The notes below the pieces were generated by a model. The model did not search any database and was not told where the DNA came from. It saw only the letters and a list, made by a program, of their open reading frames with translations. 64,000 nt of DNA from Terribacillus sp. FSL K6-0262 (GTDB taxonomy: Bacteria; Bacillota; Bacilli; Bacillales; Amphibacillaceae), in assembly GCF_037977385.1 (NCBI RefSeq), contig NZ_CP150277.1:3201001-3265000 (forward strand), in the 5' to 3' direction. A program made the translations under genes and the position numbers. Of this stretch, positions 46,983-56,868 are shown piece after piece; position 1 is the first letter of the stretch; each line of letters begins with the position of its first letter.

Positions 46983-47024
46983 AAAAGACCAAGTTTGCTC
47001 CAGGGCAGCCTTGGTCTTTTTTTG
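46983..47024 (+). terminator. Rho-independent terminator of ypfD
   Basis: AAAAGACCAAG (46983-46993) pairs with CTTGGTCTTTT (47010-47020), then more T's. Confidence 0.85.
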
Positions 47025-47083
47025 TGCCCAACGTATAGTTTTCCCTTTCTCTTGTCATAATGCAGATAAAAGGAGGGGGAATC

Positions 47084-47671
47084 ATGGATGGGTTTTACTT
47101 TTATTGGGCAGCTTGGATCAGCTGGGTCCTGGTGACTTTCTTTATGAGGCATTCGATGGCAAGGACATTGTTCGGATTTGCCATTTTGCTGACGATTTCA
47201 TTATCTGGTTTCTCTTTTGATTTTGCTGGTCATCGTATCTTTGCAACCGTTTTTTTGCTTGCAGTCATCGGCTATTTATTCATTTTTGCCAGTAAACGAG
47301 TGGGACGCGGCACCTTCGGAAGTATTTGCCTGGGGATCGGTTATACGGGCATGCTGCTTTGGGAACTGACAAATCCGGCCGCACTGCTGATACCGCGCAT
47401 CCTATTATTCGCTCTGGCTTTATTCGCGCTCGTCCTCTATCTGACCAGGGATTTTTACCTGCAGCTTGGCATCATTTGCTTAGGCTTTGCCATCGGGGAA
47501 GTGACCTATCTATTTCTATTGGATATCTATGGACTCCACCAGGAAGCAGGCGGCTTCAAAGCAATGGATGTGCTGGGCATCGTTTTATTATTGCTGATAT
47601 TCACAAAGCTTGCGGGGCAGCTGCGCACTCATCTGCGGAATAAATCGAAATGGACAGCCAAACGTACTTGA
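47084..47671 (+). CDS. yphA: YphA-like membrane protein
   Basis: A 195-residue protein with about six membrane segments and few charged residues, opening MDGFYFYWAAWISWV like B. subtilis YphA, which sits at the same place before the der gene. No function is known to me. Start ATG 47084 with AAAGGAGGGGG upstream. Confidence 0.8.
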   Translation: MDGFYFYWAAWISWVLVTFFMRHSMARTLFGFAILLTISLSGFSFDFAGHRIFATVFLLAVIGYLFIFASKRVGRGTFGSICLGIGYTGMLLWELTNPAALLIPRILLFALALFALVLYLTRDFYLQLGIICLGFAIGEVTYLFLLDIYGLHQEAGGFKAMDVLGIVLLLLIFTKLAGQLRTHLRNKSKWTAKRT

Positions 47672-47683
47672 TGTCGAAAAATA

Positions 47684-47712
47684 TTGTTTCCCTAGGTCGC
47701 TTTTGCTAGAAT
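47684..47712 (+). promoter_or_regulatory. Sigma-A promoter of der
   Basis: The -35 TTGTTT (47684-47689) and the -10 TAGAAT (47707-47712) are separated by 17 bp, 65 bp before the der start. Confidence 0.5.
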
Positions 47713-47776
47713 AAAACAGTTAGGTTGCAACAGAAGGACCAGCATATAAAGGAAAGTAGGAAAGGATGTTCCTTTC

Positions 47777-49087
47777 ATGAGGAAATCAGTAGTTGCCATC
47801 GTAGGCAGACCAAACGTAGGTAAATCGACCATATTCAACCGTCTTGCCGGGGAAAGGATCTCGATCGTCGAAGATACTCCTGGTGTGACACGTGACAGGA
47901 TTTATACGGAAGCAGAGTGGCTGAACCAGCCATTTAACATAATCGACACTGGCGGCATCGAAATCGGGGATGCTCCATTCCTGGTGGAAATACGCGAGCA
48001 AGCGGAGCTTGCCATTGAAGAAGCAGATGTCATCATTTTCATGGTGAATGGACGTGAAGGCATCACAGGGGCGGATGAAGAAGTGGCAAAGATTTTATTC
48101 CGTTCGAATAAGCCAGTCGTCCTAGCCGTCAATAAAGTGGATAACCCCGAGATGCGTGATCAGATTTATGAATTCTACAGCCTTGGCTTCGGCGAACCGT
48201 TCCCGATATCCGGCACCCATGGTCTGGGTCTTGGTGATTTGCTGGATGCGGTCGTGCAGCATTTCCCTGAACGTGCGGAAATGCAGGAAGACGAAGAGAC
48301 GATCCATTTCAGCTTGATCGGAAGACCGAATGTCGGTAAATCTTCCTTGGTGAATGCACTGCTCAACCAAGAACGAGTCATCGTCAGTGATGTTGCGGGA
48401 ACGACGCGCGATGCAGTCGATTCGACCTTCACCAGGGAAGGACAGGATTTCGTCATCATCGATACCGCTGGGATGCGCAAACGCGGGAAAGTGTATGAAA
48501 CGACAGAGAAATACAGTATCCTCAGGGCTTTGAAAGCGATTGAACGATCCGATGTCGTCCTTGTTTTGATCAATGCCGAGGAAGGTATCATCGAGCAGGA
48601 TAAGAAAATTGCCGGATATGCCCACGATGCGGGTAAAGCAATCGTCATCGTCGTGAACAAATGGGATACAGTTGAATCGGATGAGAAGAAGATGAAAGAA
48701 TTCGAAGATGAAATCCGGGCTCATTTCCTCTATCTGGATTATGCGCCGATCGTCTTTTTGTCTGCCAAGACGAAAAAGCGGATCCATACACTTCTTCCTG
48801 CAATCCTGACGGCGAGTGAGAATCATTCGAAACGCATCCAGACAAATGTCTTGAACGATGTGATCATGGATGCCCTTGCGATGAATCCGGCTCCGACATA
48901 TAAGGGGCAGCGCTTGAAAGTGCTTTATGCCACTCAGGTGGCTGTCAAGCCGCCAGCTTTTGCGGTATTCGTCAATGATCCCGAACTGATGCACTTCTCT
49001 TATGTCCGATTCTTGGAGAATCGCATCAGGGAGGCCTTCGGATTCACTGGTACACCAATCAAGATTTTCCCTAGAAGAAGATCATAA
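47777..49087 (+). CDS. der: Ribosome-associated GTPase Der (EngA)
   Basis: A 436-residue double GTPase needed for 50S ribosomal subunit assembly. Two G domains in tandem each have G1 ([12 protein letters not shown] and [12 protein letters not shown]), G3 (DTGG and DTAG) and G4 (NKVD and NKWD). A C-terminal KH-like domain follows ([13 protein letters not shown]). Full length. Followed by gpsA, as in B. subtilis. Confidence 0.97.
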   Translation: MRKSVVAIVGRPNVGKSTIFNRLAGERISIVEDTPGVTRDRIYTEAEWLNQPFNIIDTGGIEIGDAPFLVEIREQAELAIEEADVIIFMVNGREGITGADEEVAKILFRSNKPVVLAVNKVDNPEMRDQIYEFYSLGFGEPFPISGTHGLGLGDLLDAVVQHFPERAEMQEDEETIHFSLIGRPNVGKSSLVNALLNQERVIVSDVAGTTRDAVDSTFTREGQDFVIIDTAGMRKRGKVYETTEKYSILRALKAIERSDVVLVLINAEEGIIEQDKKIAGYAHDAGKAIVIVVNKWDTVESDEKKMKEFEDEIRAHFLYLDYAPIVFLSAKTKKRIHTLLPAILTASENHSKRIQTNVLNDVIMDALAMNPAPTYKGQRLKVLYATQVAVKPPAFAVFVNDPELMHFSYVRFLENRIREAFGFTGTPIKIFPRRRS

Positions 49088-49108
49088 ACAGGGACGAGGA
49101 GGATTTAT

Positions 49109-50146
49109 ATGACACAACGAATAACAGCAGTACTCGGTGCCGGCAGTTGGGGAACCGCCCTTGCCATGGTTTTGGCGGATAATGGACATGAGGTCAGGAT
49201 CTGGTCGCATAATCCAGCGCAGGTAGCTGCCATCAATGAGACACGGGGGAACGAGAAATATCTGCCCGGAGTGACACTTCCTGCATCCATCACTGCATAT
49301 GCAGCCATGGAAGATACTGTGAAAGATGCGGATGCTGTCATACTCGTCGTACCGGCAAAAGCCACCCGTGAGGTCGCATCGAAGCTGGCAGCGCATCTTC
49401 CAGCGGATGCTGTCATCGCTCACGCTACGAAAGGCATCGAGCCGAAAACAAGCAAGCGGGTTTCCGAGATGATCGAGGAAGAGCTAAAAGCTGTCGATCA
49501 TCGTCCTGTCGTTGTTTTATCCGGTCCAAGCCATGCAGAAGAAGTAGCAAAAAGACAGCCGACGACACTGAGTGCTTCTTCTGTCGAGATGGAGGAAGCC
49601 AAGAAGGTCCAAGAGCTGTTCATGAATGAGAATTTCCGTGTCTATACGATCACGGATATGGTCGGTGTTGAACTTGGCGGATCGTTGAAGAATATCATCG
49701 CTCTTGGTGCAGGTATTTCGGATGGTCTCGGATATGGTGATAATGCAAAAGCGGCCTTGATAACAAGGGGGCTCGCGGAGATTGCCCGTCTCGGGACGAA
49801 ACTTGGGGCGAATCCGCTGACGTTCATCGGCTTATCCGGAATGGGAGACCTTATTGTGACATGCACGAGTGTGCATAGCCGCAATTGGCGCACTGGCAAT
49901 ATGCTTGGAAAAGGCATGAGCCTGGAAGAAGCACTTGCGCAGATGGGCATGGCTGTCGAGGGCGTCCGTACGACAGAGGCCGTCGCAGAGCTTGCTGACA
50001 AAGCTGGCGTCGAGATGCCGATCACCAAGGGCATCAATCAAATCCTTTTCCATGGCGCAAAAGCAAAGGATATCGTTGATCAGCTGATGACGCGAATGCC
50101 GAAGCATGAAATGGAGGATCTTCAGGATGTGCTGAATGCCCGCTAA
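49109..50146 (+). CDS. gpsA: Glycerol-3-phosphate dehydrogenase [NAD(P)+]
   Basis: A 345-residue enzyme reducing dihydroxyacetone phosphate to sn-glycerol 3-phosphate for phospholipid synthesis. The nucleotide-binding motif is VLGAGSWGTALAMVLADNG; the catalytic lysine lies in GGSLKNIIALGAGISDGLG. Length fits the family. It begins 21 bp after der. Confidence 0.96.
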   Translation: MTQRITAVLGAGSWGTALAMVLADNGHEVRIWSHNPAQVAAINETRGNEKYLPGVTLPASITAYAAMEDTVKDADAVILVVPAKATREVASKLAAHLPADAVIAHATKGIEPKTSKRVSEMIEEELKAVDHRPVVVLSGPSHAEEVAKRQPTTLSASSVEMEEAKKVQELFMNENFRVYTITDMVGVELGGSLKNIIALGAGISDGLGYGDNAKAALITRGLAEIARLGTKLGANPLTFIGLSGMGDLIVTCTSVHSRNWRTGNMLGKGMSLEEALAQMGMAVEGVRTTEAVAELADKAGVEMPITKGINQILFHGAKAKDIVDQLMTRMPKHEMEDLQDVLNAR

Positions 50147-50172
50147 CATTTTTTCACTCTTTGCATATACTG
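50146..50172 (+). promoter_or_regulatory. Possible sigma-K promoter of the spoVIF-like gene
   Basis: AC (50146-50147) and CATATACTG (50164-50172), 8 of 9 to CATAnnnTA, are 16 bp apart. The pattern overlaps the gpsA end. B. subtilis spoVIF is a late, sigma-K gene. The motif is short, so confidence is low. Confidence 0.35.
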
Positions 50173-50203
50173 TTTCGTAGCTATACTGCAAGGAGGAATG
50201 AAT

Positions 50204-50464
50204 GTGGCAGACTTTCAGAAAAACCTGATTGACCAGATTCAGAAGAAATCGAATGTAAAGGCTGAAGATATCTACAAGGTGGCCAATTCTGTAAAAAGTG
50301 CAAACTTCCAAGATGAGGCTACAGTCCGCGGTTTGGTGAAGCAATTGGCTGCCATGGCAGGCAAGCCGCTTTCACAAGAAAAAGAAGATAAAATCGTCAA
50401 AGCGATCATTGGCAACAACATGCCTGCAGATATGAATACGCTGAGCAAATTATTCAAAAACTAA
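50204..50464 (+). CDS. Stage VI sporulation protein F-like protein
   Basis: An 86-residue protein closely resembling SpoVIF (YjcC) of B. subtilis in FQKNLIDQIQKKSNVKAEDIYKVANS and the ending NTLSKLFKN. SpoVIF promotes activity of the late coat-gene regulator GerE. Here the gene sits between gpsA and spoIVA, in the slot of the unrelated yphE/yphF region. I choose GTG 50204, 7 bp after AAGGAGG; ATG 50198 is only 1 bp from that site. Confidence 0.8.
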   Translation: MADFQKNLIDQIQKKSNVKAEDIYKVANSVKSANFQDEATVRGLVKQLAAMAGKPLSQEKEDKIVKAIIGNNMPADMNTLSKLFKN

Positions 50465-50570
50465 CAGCGGCAATTGGGCAGAACAACTTACCAACCCTTG
50501 CCCTTTACGCATAAACTAACTCGCACCAGCATATTTTTCTAGGTTGCCTTGGGTATATTTAGTCTATTTC

Positions 50571-50600
50571 AAGAAGAAGCGAAAGCTTCTTCTTTTTTTA
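50571..50600 (+). terminator. Rho-independent terminator after the spoVIF-like gene
   Basis: AAGAAGAAGC (50571-50580) pairs exactly with GCTTCTTCTT (50585-50594) around a GAAA tetraloop, followed by T's. It lies 107 bp after the stop codon. Confidence 0.85.
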
Positions 50601-50714
50601 TTGGTATGAACCGCAGTGGGTGCGCATAGATTATCGGCAGAGGGCAATATGCTGTTCGTCCTTTCCTGCAAATCCGCCCTTTGATGCCAGCAGGCAAGGA
50701 ATCCATTATTTCTA

Positions 50715-50744
50715 GCATATTTGGATAGGACAACATCATAAACT
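50715..50744 (+). promoter_or_regulatory. Sigma-E promoter of spoIVA
   Basis: The -35 GCATATT (50715-50721) is an exact sigma-E match and the -10 CATAAACT (50737-50744) is 7 of 8; the spacer is 15 bp. B. subtilis spoIVA is sigma-E controlled. Confidence 0.65.
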
Positions 50745-50801
50745 GCTAGTGTATGTAGCTAAGACTGTCCATGCATCGAAAGTAGATCGGGAGGGGATCT
50801 T

Positions 50802-52280
50802 TTGGAAAGAGTAGATATTTTTAAAGATATCTCGAAACGGACAAACGGCGATATCTACCTCGGGGTGGTAGGGGCTGTCCGTACTGGGAAATCGACTTTT
50901 ATCAAGAAGTTCATGGAACTGGTTGTCCTGCCTAACATGGAGGATGAAGCCGAGCGGGCCCGAGCCCAGGATGAATTGCCGCAAAGTGCCGCAGGCAGGA
51001 CAATCATGACGACGGAACCGAAATTCGTCCCGAACAACGCCGTCTCCCTTCAAGTGGACGAAGGTCTGGAAGTAAGTGTCCGGGTCGTCGACTGTGTAGG
51101 ATATACAGTGGAAGGCGCGAAAGGTTTCGAGGATGAAAATGGACCGCGTATGATAAATACGCCATGGTATGAAGAGCCTATTCCTTTCCATGATGCGGCC
51201 GAAATCGGTACTCGCAAGGTCATACAGGAACACAGCACCATCGGTGTCGTCGTGACGACGGATGGATCCATCGGTGAAATTCCCCGCAGTGACTACGTGG
51301 AACCGGAAGAGCGTGTCGTATCCGAGCTGAAGGAAGTCGGCAAGCCATTCATCATGGTAATCAACTCTGTCACACCGCATAATCAAAACACAGAGCTGCT
51401 CCGCCAGGAATTGAGTGAGAAATATGATATACCTGTCATCGCGATGAGTGTGGAAAGCATGACAGAGCATGATGTGTATAATGTGCTTCGCGAGTCTTTG
51501 TATGAGTTCCCGGTCCTGGAAGTGAATGTCAACCTGCCAAGCTGGGTCATGGTGCTCAAGGAAGACCATTGGCTCCGTTCCAATTACCAGACAGCCATCC
51601 AGGAAACCGTGAAGGACATCAAGCGTCTCCGTGATGTGGATCGCGTGGTGGGATACTTTGATGAATACGATTATATCGAAAGAGCCAATCTGGCAGGGAT
51701 GGAGCTTGGAGAAGGGGTAGCCGAAATCGATTTGCATGCTCCTGATGCCTTGTACGATCAAGTACTGAAGGAAATCGTCGGTGAAGAAATACGAGGCAAG
51801 GATCATCTGCTGCAGCTTATGCAGGATTTCTCACATGCCAAACGGGAATACGATCAAGTATCCGATGCACTGCATATGGTGAAACAGACAGGTTATGGCA
51901 TCGCTGCACCAAGTTTGCAGGACATGGCCTTGGATGAACCAGAGATCATCAGGCAAGGCTCACGTTTCGGTGTGCGTCTGAAGGCGGTGGCGCCTAGCAT
52001 CCACATGATCAAAGTGGATGTGCATTCCGAATTTGCACCGATCATCGGAACCGAGAAACAAAGCGAAGAGCTGGTCCGTTACTTGATGCAGGACTTCGAG
52101 GAAGATCCGCTATCCATTTGGGATTCGGATATCTTCGGACGCTCGCTCAATAGCATCGTGCGGGAAGGGATCCAAGGAAAGATAAGCTTGATGCCGGAGA
52201 ATGCCAGATACAAATTGAAGGAAACATTGGAAAGGATCATCAACGAAGGATCGGGCGGTTTGATAGCGATCATTCTATGA
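50802..52280 (+). CDS. spoIVA: Stage IV sporulation protein A, coat basement ATPase
   Basis: A 492-residue ATPase that polymerises over the forespore surface as the base of the spore coat. The Walker A motif is GAVRTGKSTFIKKF near residue 24-37. The middle domain and the C-terminal membrane-targeting region ending GSGGLIAIIL are conserved. Start is TTG 50802 after GGGAGGGG. A long minus-strand open frame across this gene is a shadow. Confidence 0.97.
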   Translation: MERVDIFKDISKRTNGDIYLGVVGAVRTGKSTFIKKFMELVVLPNMEDEAERARAQDELPQSAAGRTIMTTEPKFVPNNAVSLQVDEGLEVSVRVVDCVGYTVEGAKGFEDENGPRMINTPWYEEPIPFHDAAEIGTRKVIQEHSTIGVVVTTDGSIGEIPRSDYVEPEERVVSELKEVGKPFIMVINSVTPHNQNTELLRQELSEKYDIPVIAMSVESMTEHDVYNVLRESLYEFPVLEVNVNLPSWVMVLKEDHWLRSNYQTAIQETVKDIKRLRDVDRVVGYFDEYDYIERANLAGMELGEGVAEIDLHAPDALYDQVLKEIVGEEIRGKDHLLQLMQDFSHAKREYDQVSDALHMVKQTGYGIAAPSLQDMALDEPEIIRQGSRFGVRLKAVAPSIHMIKVDVHSEFAPIIGTEKQSEELVRYLMQDFEEDPLSIWDSDIFGRSLNSIVREGIQGKISLMPENARYKLKETLERIINEGSGGLIAIIL

Positions 52281-52308
52281 GCGGCAATCAAGCCGCTTTA
52301 TTTTTTTG
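52280..52308 (+). terminator. Rho-independent terminator of spoIVA
   Basis: AGCGGC and GCCGCT flank a 6-nt loop and are followed by TTATTTTTTT. The stem touches the stop codon. Confidence 0.8.
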
Positions 52309-52359
52309 TCCGAAATAAGCAGGAAATGAGATTAATTTAAGGTTTTATAGCGTTTTGTG

Positions 52360-52388
52360 TTGAATTATGCTGCTAAGTCGTATATTAT
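52360..52388 (+). promoter_or_regulatory. Sigma-A promoter of hbs
   Basis: The -35 TTGAAT (52360-52365), a 17-bp spacer and the -10 TATTAT (52383-52388) precede hbs by about 120 bp, leaving a leader of over 100 nt. A second TTGATA lies at 52394. Confidence 0.55.
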
Positions 52389-52507
52389 AAGCGTTGATAT
52401 CGCAACACAAGCGGTATTTTTTAGGTATAAAACCTATCTTTATGGTGAACAAATGATAGCAAATGCTATTATCTTACTGTTCAAGGTAATGTCAGGGAGG
52501 TGTAAAC

Positions 52508-52780
52508 ATGAATAAAACAGAACTAATCAATACTGTTGCTGAGAAAAGCGATCTTTCCAAAAAGGATGCTACGAAAGCTGTGGATGCGGTTTTCGATTCA
52601 ATCATGGATTCTTTGAAACAAGGTGACAAAGTACAATTGATCGGCTTCGGTAACTTCGAAGTACGCGAGCGTGCTGCACGTAAAGGCCGCAACCCGCAGA
52701 CTGGGAACGAAATCGAAATCCCGGCGAGCAAAGTTCCAGCGTTCAAAGCCGGAAAAGCCCTGAAAGATAGTGTGAAATAA
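52508..52780 (+). CDS. hbs: DNA-binding protein HU
   Basis: A 90-residue histone-like protein HU, the main nucleoid protein of Bacillus. The signature [21 protein letters not shown] is complete and the arm and C-terminal helix are of normal length. GGGAGGTG precedes the ATG. In B. subtilis the next genes are folE (mtrA) and mtrB; here hepS follows directly. Confidence 0.97.
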   Translation: MNKTELINTVAEKSDLSKKDATKAVDAVFDSIMDSLKQGDKVQLIGFGNFEVRERAARKGRNPQTGNEIEIPASKVPAFKAGKALKDSVK

Positions 52781-52798
52781 TTACATATGGGCGAAGAT

Positions 52799-52837
52799 AA
52801 GGGATGCCTGAATCTATCAGGTGTCCCTTTTTATTTG
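52799..52837 (+). terminator. Rho-independent terminator of hbs
   Basis: AAGGGATGCCTGA and TCAGGTGTCCCTT pair apart from an internal mismatch, then TTTATTTG. Confidence 0.75.
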
Positions 52838-52872
52838 ACGAGCTTGCAGACAAGACGAATCGGGACATGCTG

Positions 52873-52881
52873 TGCTATAAT
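52873..52881 (+). promoter_or_regulatory. Extended -10 promoter of hepS-menH-hepT
   Basis: TGCTATAAT is a TGn extended -10 with a perfect TATAAT; no good -35 is seen. It is 46 bp before hepS. Confidence 0.45.
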
Positions 52882-52926
52882 GATTTTTATACAGTTTGAA
52901 ATACGAAAAGGGCGCAGGTGATTGTT

Positions 52927-53709
52927 TTGTCCTATGCATCCATGGAAGAGCTACATACATTACGAAATAAAATAGAGAAGCGCATGCAGCAGGCTTATCT
53001 GGACGAGAATACGGAAGCACCATTCTTGGATGAGAACAAGCTGCTGTTATTGCAGACGCTATTTGGTCAAACGAACCTGCCCGATAAGCAGCAGACAGAC
53101 TATACGATTACGATCATGCTGATTCAAATGGCTTTGGATACGCATGATAAAGTAATCAGGTTCACCAAGGCCGACGAGACCGATGAGGAGCGGAAGAACA
53201 GGCAGCTGACGGTGCTGGCAGGCAATTATTATAGCGCGCTCTATTATCAAATACTCGCGGGATTGGGAGAAATTGATATGGTGGCGCTGCTGGCAACCAG
53301 CATCAAGGAAATCAATGAACAGAAAATGTCGCTTTATTATGATGCGGCAACAAGTGAAGCGTTCTTCGGAAAGCTCGGGCGGCTGGAAGGCAACTTATTC
53401 CGGACAGCTGCTTCCCGCTACATGGATACGGCAAGTCTTGAACCCCTCGATGACTATTTCTTGATCAGCAAGCTGAAGCAGGAAGCAAGGGGGGACCAGC
53501 AGGGCCCCTTATCCCTGAAGCTTGCTGCAATCCTTGAGAGTCAGGAGAGCGGCATGACGGTACCGGAAGCGATACACCAGGAGATGGAAGCTGCCAAAGC
53601 CAGGCTCCTTGCAAAGCTGGACATACTGCCGCCAGCTTTTGCGAAGCTTTCCCGCAAGCTGCTGCTTCAGGGGAATAGGCAGAAAGAGTTATATCTGGAA
53701 GAAGGGTAA
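52927..53709 (+). CDS. hepS: Heptaprenyl diphosphate synthase component I
   Basis: A 260-residue small subunit of heptaprenyl diphosphate synthase, needed with HepT to make the C35 side chain of menaquinone-7. The family is variable; recognition rests on [26 protein letters not shown], on length and on its place before menH and hepT. I choose TTG 52927, 6 bp after AGGTG; GTG 52918 is in frame upstream but lies in that site. Stop is 2 bp before menH. Confidence 0.9.
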   Translation: MSYASMEELHTLRNKIEKRMQQAYLDENTEAPFLDENKLLLLQTLFGQTNLPDKQQTDYTITIMLIQMALDTHDKVIRFTKADETDEERKNRQLTVLAGNYYSALYYQILAGLGEIDMVALLATSIKEINEQKMSLYYDAATSEAFFGKLGRLEGNLFRTAASRYMDTASLEPLDDYFLISKLKQEARGDQQGPLSLKLAAILESQESGMTVPEAIHQEMEAAKARLLAKLDILPPAFAKLSRKLLLQGNRQKELYLEEG

Positions 53710-53711
53710 TT

Positions 53712-54431
53712 ATGGCACAAGAAACGAAAGAACAGCGTGTACATCACGTTTTCGAAAAGATATATGACCGCTATGATTTTATGAATTCCGTCATCTCATT
53801 CAGGCGTCATCGTGCCTGGAGACGAAGTGTGATGAAGAAAATGCAGGTACAGCCTGGCGATAAAGCATTGGATGTATGCTGCGGGACTGGGGATTGGTCC
53901 TTTTCCCTTGCGAAGGCCGTCGGCCCAAAAGGACAAGTGACAGGTCTTGATTTCAGCAAAAATATGTTATCTGTAGCCGAAAAGAAAAATAAGGAAAATC
54001 CGCATGAGCAGCTATCATTTATCTGGGGTAATGCAATGGAACTGCCCTTTGAGGATGATTCCTTTGATTTCGTGACCATCGGTTTTGGCTTGCGGAATGT
54101 CCCGGACTATCTCCAGGTATTGAAGGAGATGCACCGGGTGGTGAAGCCTGGAGGCAAGGTCGTGTGTTTGGAAACATCACAGCCTACGATGGCCGGATTT
54201 AAACAGATGTATTATTTTTATTTCAAGCGGATCATGCCAGTGCTTGGTAAGCTTTTGGCGAAAAGTTATGATGAATACAGCTGGCTGCAGGAGTCTGCAA
54301 AGGACTTCCCGGGTAAGAAGGAGCTCCGTGCATTATTCCAGCAGGCAGGACTGACGAACGTGAAGATTAAGACATATACCGGCGGTGTAGCGGCTATGCA
54401 CATGGGAGAGAAGCCTGCGGTAAGGAGCTGA
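53712..54431 (+). CDS. menH: Demethylmenaquinone methyltransferase
   Basis: A 239-residue SAM-dependent methyltransferase (UbiE/MenG family) for the last step of menaquinone synthesis. The SAM-binding motif is [16 protein letters not shown] and the UbiE signature [20 protein letters not shown] is intact. Called menH in B. subtilis, menG or ubiE elsewhere. It lies between the two heptaprenyl synthase subunits. Confidence 0.96.
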   Translation: MAQETKEQRVHHVFEKIYDRYDFMNSVISFRRHRAWRRSVMKKMQVQPGDKALDVCCGTGDWSFSLAKAVGPKGQVTGLDFSKNMLSVAEKKNKENPHEQLSFIWGNAMELPFEDDSFDFVTIGFGLRNVPDYLQVLKEMHRVVKPGGKVVCLETSQPTMAGFKQMYYFYFKRIMPVLGKLLAKSYDEYSWLQESAKDFPGKKELRALFQQAGLTNVKIKTYTGGVAAMHMGEKPAVRS

Positions 54432-54466
54432 CTGGTGTTATGTCTGGACGGATGAAGGTGACATGA

Positions 54467-55441
54467 ATGAAACTACCGATGATCTACTCATATTTAAAGA
54501 AGGACTTGGACAAGATCGAGGATGCGATGACCAAGACGATTCGGGCAGAGCATCCCGTCCTGGAGGATGCGTCGGTACAGCTTCTCCGTGCCGGAGGGAA
54601 ACGGATTCGGCCGGTTTTCGTTTTACTGAGCGGGAAGTTCGGTACATATGAGCTTCCTCGGATCCAAACAGTTGCGGTCGCACTAGAATTGATTCATATG
54701 GCATCACTGGTCCACGATGATGTCATCGATGACGCTGAACTCCGTCGGGGAAAACCGACAGTGAAAGCTCAATGGGATAATAAAGTGGCCATGTATGCAG
54801 GGGATTATATCTTCGCCCGTTCCCTGGAATATCTCTCGAAGCTAGAAGAACCGAGGGCGCATAAAATCCTTGCGCATACAATAGTGGAGCTTTGCATCGG
54901 AGAAGTGGAACAAATCAGGGATAAATATCGGATTGAGCAGCATCTGAAGGATTACCTCCGGCGTATCCGCAGGAAGACGGCAATCCTCATCGCTGCAAGT
55001 GCACGCCTTGGTGCGATTGCCTCTGGAGCCCCGCTGGGCTATGAGCGCGCATTGTACCGATACGGCTATTATGTAGGGATGAGCTATCAAATCATCGATG
55101 ATGTGCTCGATTTTACAGCATCCGAGGCTGAACTGGGCAAACCGGCCGGGGGCGATTTGCTGCAGGGCAATATGACGCTTCCTGCCCTCATTGCTTGCGA
55201 GGAGGATCGCTTCTTCAAGGAACGGCTCACACAGGCTTTCCGTGAGCCGGAAGCACTCGATAGGGAAGCCCTGAAGCCATTTATCGAGCATATCAAAGCG
55301 TCCGATGCCATCGACAGGTCCCTTGCCATCAGTGACCGTTATTTGGAGAAGGCATACCGGGAATTGGATAAATTGCCGCCGACAAGAGACCGGAATACAC
55401 TGAAACAAATAGCCAGGCATATAGGTAAGCGCAGCTCCTGA
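54467..55441 (+). CDS. hepT: Heptaprenyl diphosphate synthase component II
   Basis: A 324-residue trans-prenyltransferase. The two aspartate-rich motifs are LVHDDVIDDAELRRGKPT and QIIDDVLDFTASEAELGKPAGGD, both complete. With HepS it extends farnesyl diphosphate to heptaprenyl diphosphate. Start ATG 54467 after GAAGGTGAC. Third gene of the hepS-menH-hepT operon. Confidence 0.96.
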   Translation: MKLPMIYSYLKKDLDKIEDAMTKTIRAEHPVLEDASVQLLRAGGKRIRPVFVLLSGKFGTYELPRIQTVAVALELIHMASLVHDDVIDDAELRRGKPTVKAQWDNKVAMYAGDYIFARSLEYLSKLEEPRAHKILAHTIVELCIGEVEQIRDKYRIEQHLKDYLRRIRRKTAILIAASARLGAIASGAPLGYERALYRYGYYVGMSYQIIDDVLDFTASEAELGKPAGGDLLQGNMTLPALIACEEDRFFKERLTQAFREPEALDREALKPFIEHIKASDAIDRSLAISDRYLEKAYRELDKLPPTRDRNTLKQIARHIGKRSS

Positions 55442-55501
55442 TTGTAAACCGCTTACATATTTGCTATTATAATTGTGAAAATGATAACAAAGGGAGCTGT
55501 A

Positions 55502-55957
55502 ATGAAAATGGAAAAAACATTTTTGATGGTGAAACCGGATGGCGTACAGCGCGGGCTGATTGGCGAAATCGTTACAAGATTCGAAAAGAAGGGCTTAAAG
55601 CTCCTGGCGGGGAAGATGATGGTTGTGTCGGAGGAACAGGCTAAGACGCATTACATAGAACATGAAAGCAAGCCCTTTTTCGACTCACTGATAAGCTACA
55701 TTACATCCGGTCCCGTATTTGCGATGGTCTGGGAAGGCAAGGATGCTATTAAGCTGACCCGGAGTATGATCGGGGCAACGAAACCAACCGAAGCAGCACC
55801 TGGTACGATCAGAGGCGATTATGCAGTCGAAATGAGCCGCAACCTTATCCATGGCTCTGACAGTGCAGAAAGCGCTGAACGTGAAATAGCGAATATGTTC
55901 GAACCAAATGAACTGATCCAATACGAGCAAGTAATGGCTGAATACTTATATGAATGA
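55502..55957 (+). CDS. ndk: Nucleoside-diphosphate kinase
   Basis: A 151-residue kinase equalising NTP and dNTP pools. The N-terminus is [19 protein letters not shown] and the phosphorylated His is in [16 protein letters not shown], the NDK signature. I choose ATG 55502 after GGGAG; earlier ATG 55475 is upstream of the site. Confidence 0.96.
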   Translation: MKMEKTFLMVKPDGVQRGLIGEIVTRFEKKGLKLLAGKMMVVSEEQAKTHYIEHESKPFFDSLISYITSGPVFAMVWEGKDAIKLTRSMIGATKPTEAAPGTIRGDYAVEMSRNLIHGSDSAESAEREIANMFEPNELIQYEQVMAEYLYE

Positions 55958-55960
55958 GGA

Positions 55961-55986
55961 AAGCAGGCAGAAATGCCTGCTTTTTT
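55961..55986 (+). terminator. Rho-independent terminator of ndk
   Basis: AAGCAGGCA and TGCCTGCTT pair exactly around GAAA, then TTTT. Confidence 0.9.
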
Positions 55987-56060
55987 ATTATTTTTTGCTA
56001 CCACCAATCATTTATATGCAGTAAAATAGAACCAGATACATATAGACAGGAGAACATGAC

Positions 56061-56843
56061 GTGGCAGCAGATTATGAATATTTTGTAGAGCAGATTAAAG
56101 CAAATACAGGCATTGATTTAGCCCAATATAAAGAAGCACAGATGCTGAGGCGTCTGACCACGCTTCGGGAAAAAAGAGGCTACAAGGATTTCAAGGCATA
56201 CTTCCAGGCAATCCGCAGTGATGAAGCGCTCATGGATGAGTTCCTGGATCGCATGACCATCAATGTGTCTGAATTTTACCGTAATTATCAGCGGTGGGAA
56301 GTTCTGGAGCGACGCATTCTCCCTGAGCTGCTTAAAAAGAAGAAGCCGCTGAAAATCTGGAGTGCAGCTTGTTCCACTGGAGAGGAGCCTTATACATTGG
56401 CCATCCTGCTTGATCGATATGCCAAAGGAACAGCTTTCACGATCCATGCAACCGATCTGGATCAACGAGTCCTGGAAAAGGCGAAAATCGGAAAATACAA
56501 TGAAAGGGCATTGAAAGAAATGCCAGCGGCAATCAAATCGGCTTATTTCACCCAAGAGGGCCCCATATTCCAAATCAAGGAAGAATTGAAACAGCATATT
56601 CAATTCAAACAGCATAATCTGCTTGCGGATGCCTACGATACCAATTATGATCTTATCATCTGTCGGAATGTCCTCATTTACTTTACAGAAGAGGCGAAGG
56701 CAGATATTTATCACAAGTTCAGCAAGTCATTGGCGCACAGGGGCTATTTATTCGTTGGGAGTACCGAGCAGATATTCAATCCGAATAATTACGGACTGGG
56801 TGCAGTGGACACATTCTTCTATCAAAAGCAAAAAGCAGACTAG
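56061..56843 (+). CDS. cheR: Chemotaxis protein methyltransferase CheR
   Basis: A 260-residue methyltransferase that methylates glutamates of chemoreceptors using SAM. It has the N-terminal all-helical domain (QIKANTGIDLAQYKEAQMLRRL) and the C-terminal SAM domain with IWSAACSTGEEPYTLAIL and DLIICRNVLIYFTEEAK. Implies a chemotactic, motile cell. Located after ndk as in B. subtilis. Confidence 0.96.
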   Translation: MAADYEYFVEQIKANTGIDLAQYKEAQMLRRLTTLREKRGYKDFKAYFQAIRSDEALMDEFLDRMTINVSEFYRNYQRWEVLERRILPELLKKKKPLKIWSAACSTGEEPYTLAILLDRYAKGTAFTIHATDLDQRVLEKAKIGKYNERALKEMPAAIKSAYFTQEGPIFQIKEELKQHIQFKQHNLLADAYDTNYDLIICRNVLIYFTEEAKADIYHKFSKSLAHRGYLFVGSTEQIFNPNNYGLGAVDTFFYQKQKAD

Positions 56844-56868
56844 GCATATATGCATGGTCTGTTTTTTA
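56836..56868 (+). terminator. Rho-independent terminator of cheR
   Basis: CAGAC and GTCTG, with an inner GCAT/ATGC, pair across the cheR stop codon, followed by TTTTTTATT. Confidence 0.65.

Larger units (their letters stand above)
50465..50801. other. Gap between the spoVIF-like gene and spoIVA
   Basis: 337 bp without a gene I can support. It holds a perfect terminator (50571-50600) and the sigma-E promoter of spoIVA (50715-50744). The 110 bp between the two show nothing I recognise. Confidence 0.6.

Noticed and set aside
50736..51806. Minus-strand open frame of 356 codons across spoIVA
   Set aside because: It mirrors the spoIVA coding frame, has no ribosome site and no recognisable domain; shadow of a conserved gene.
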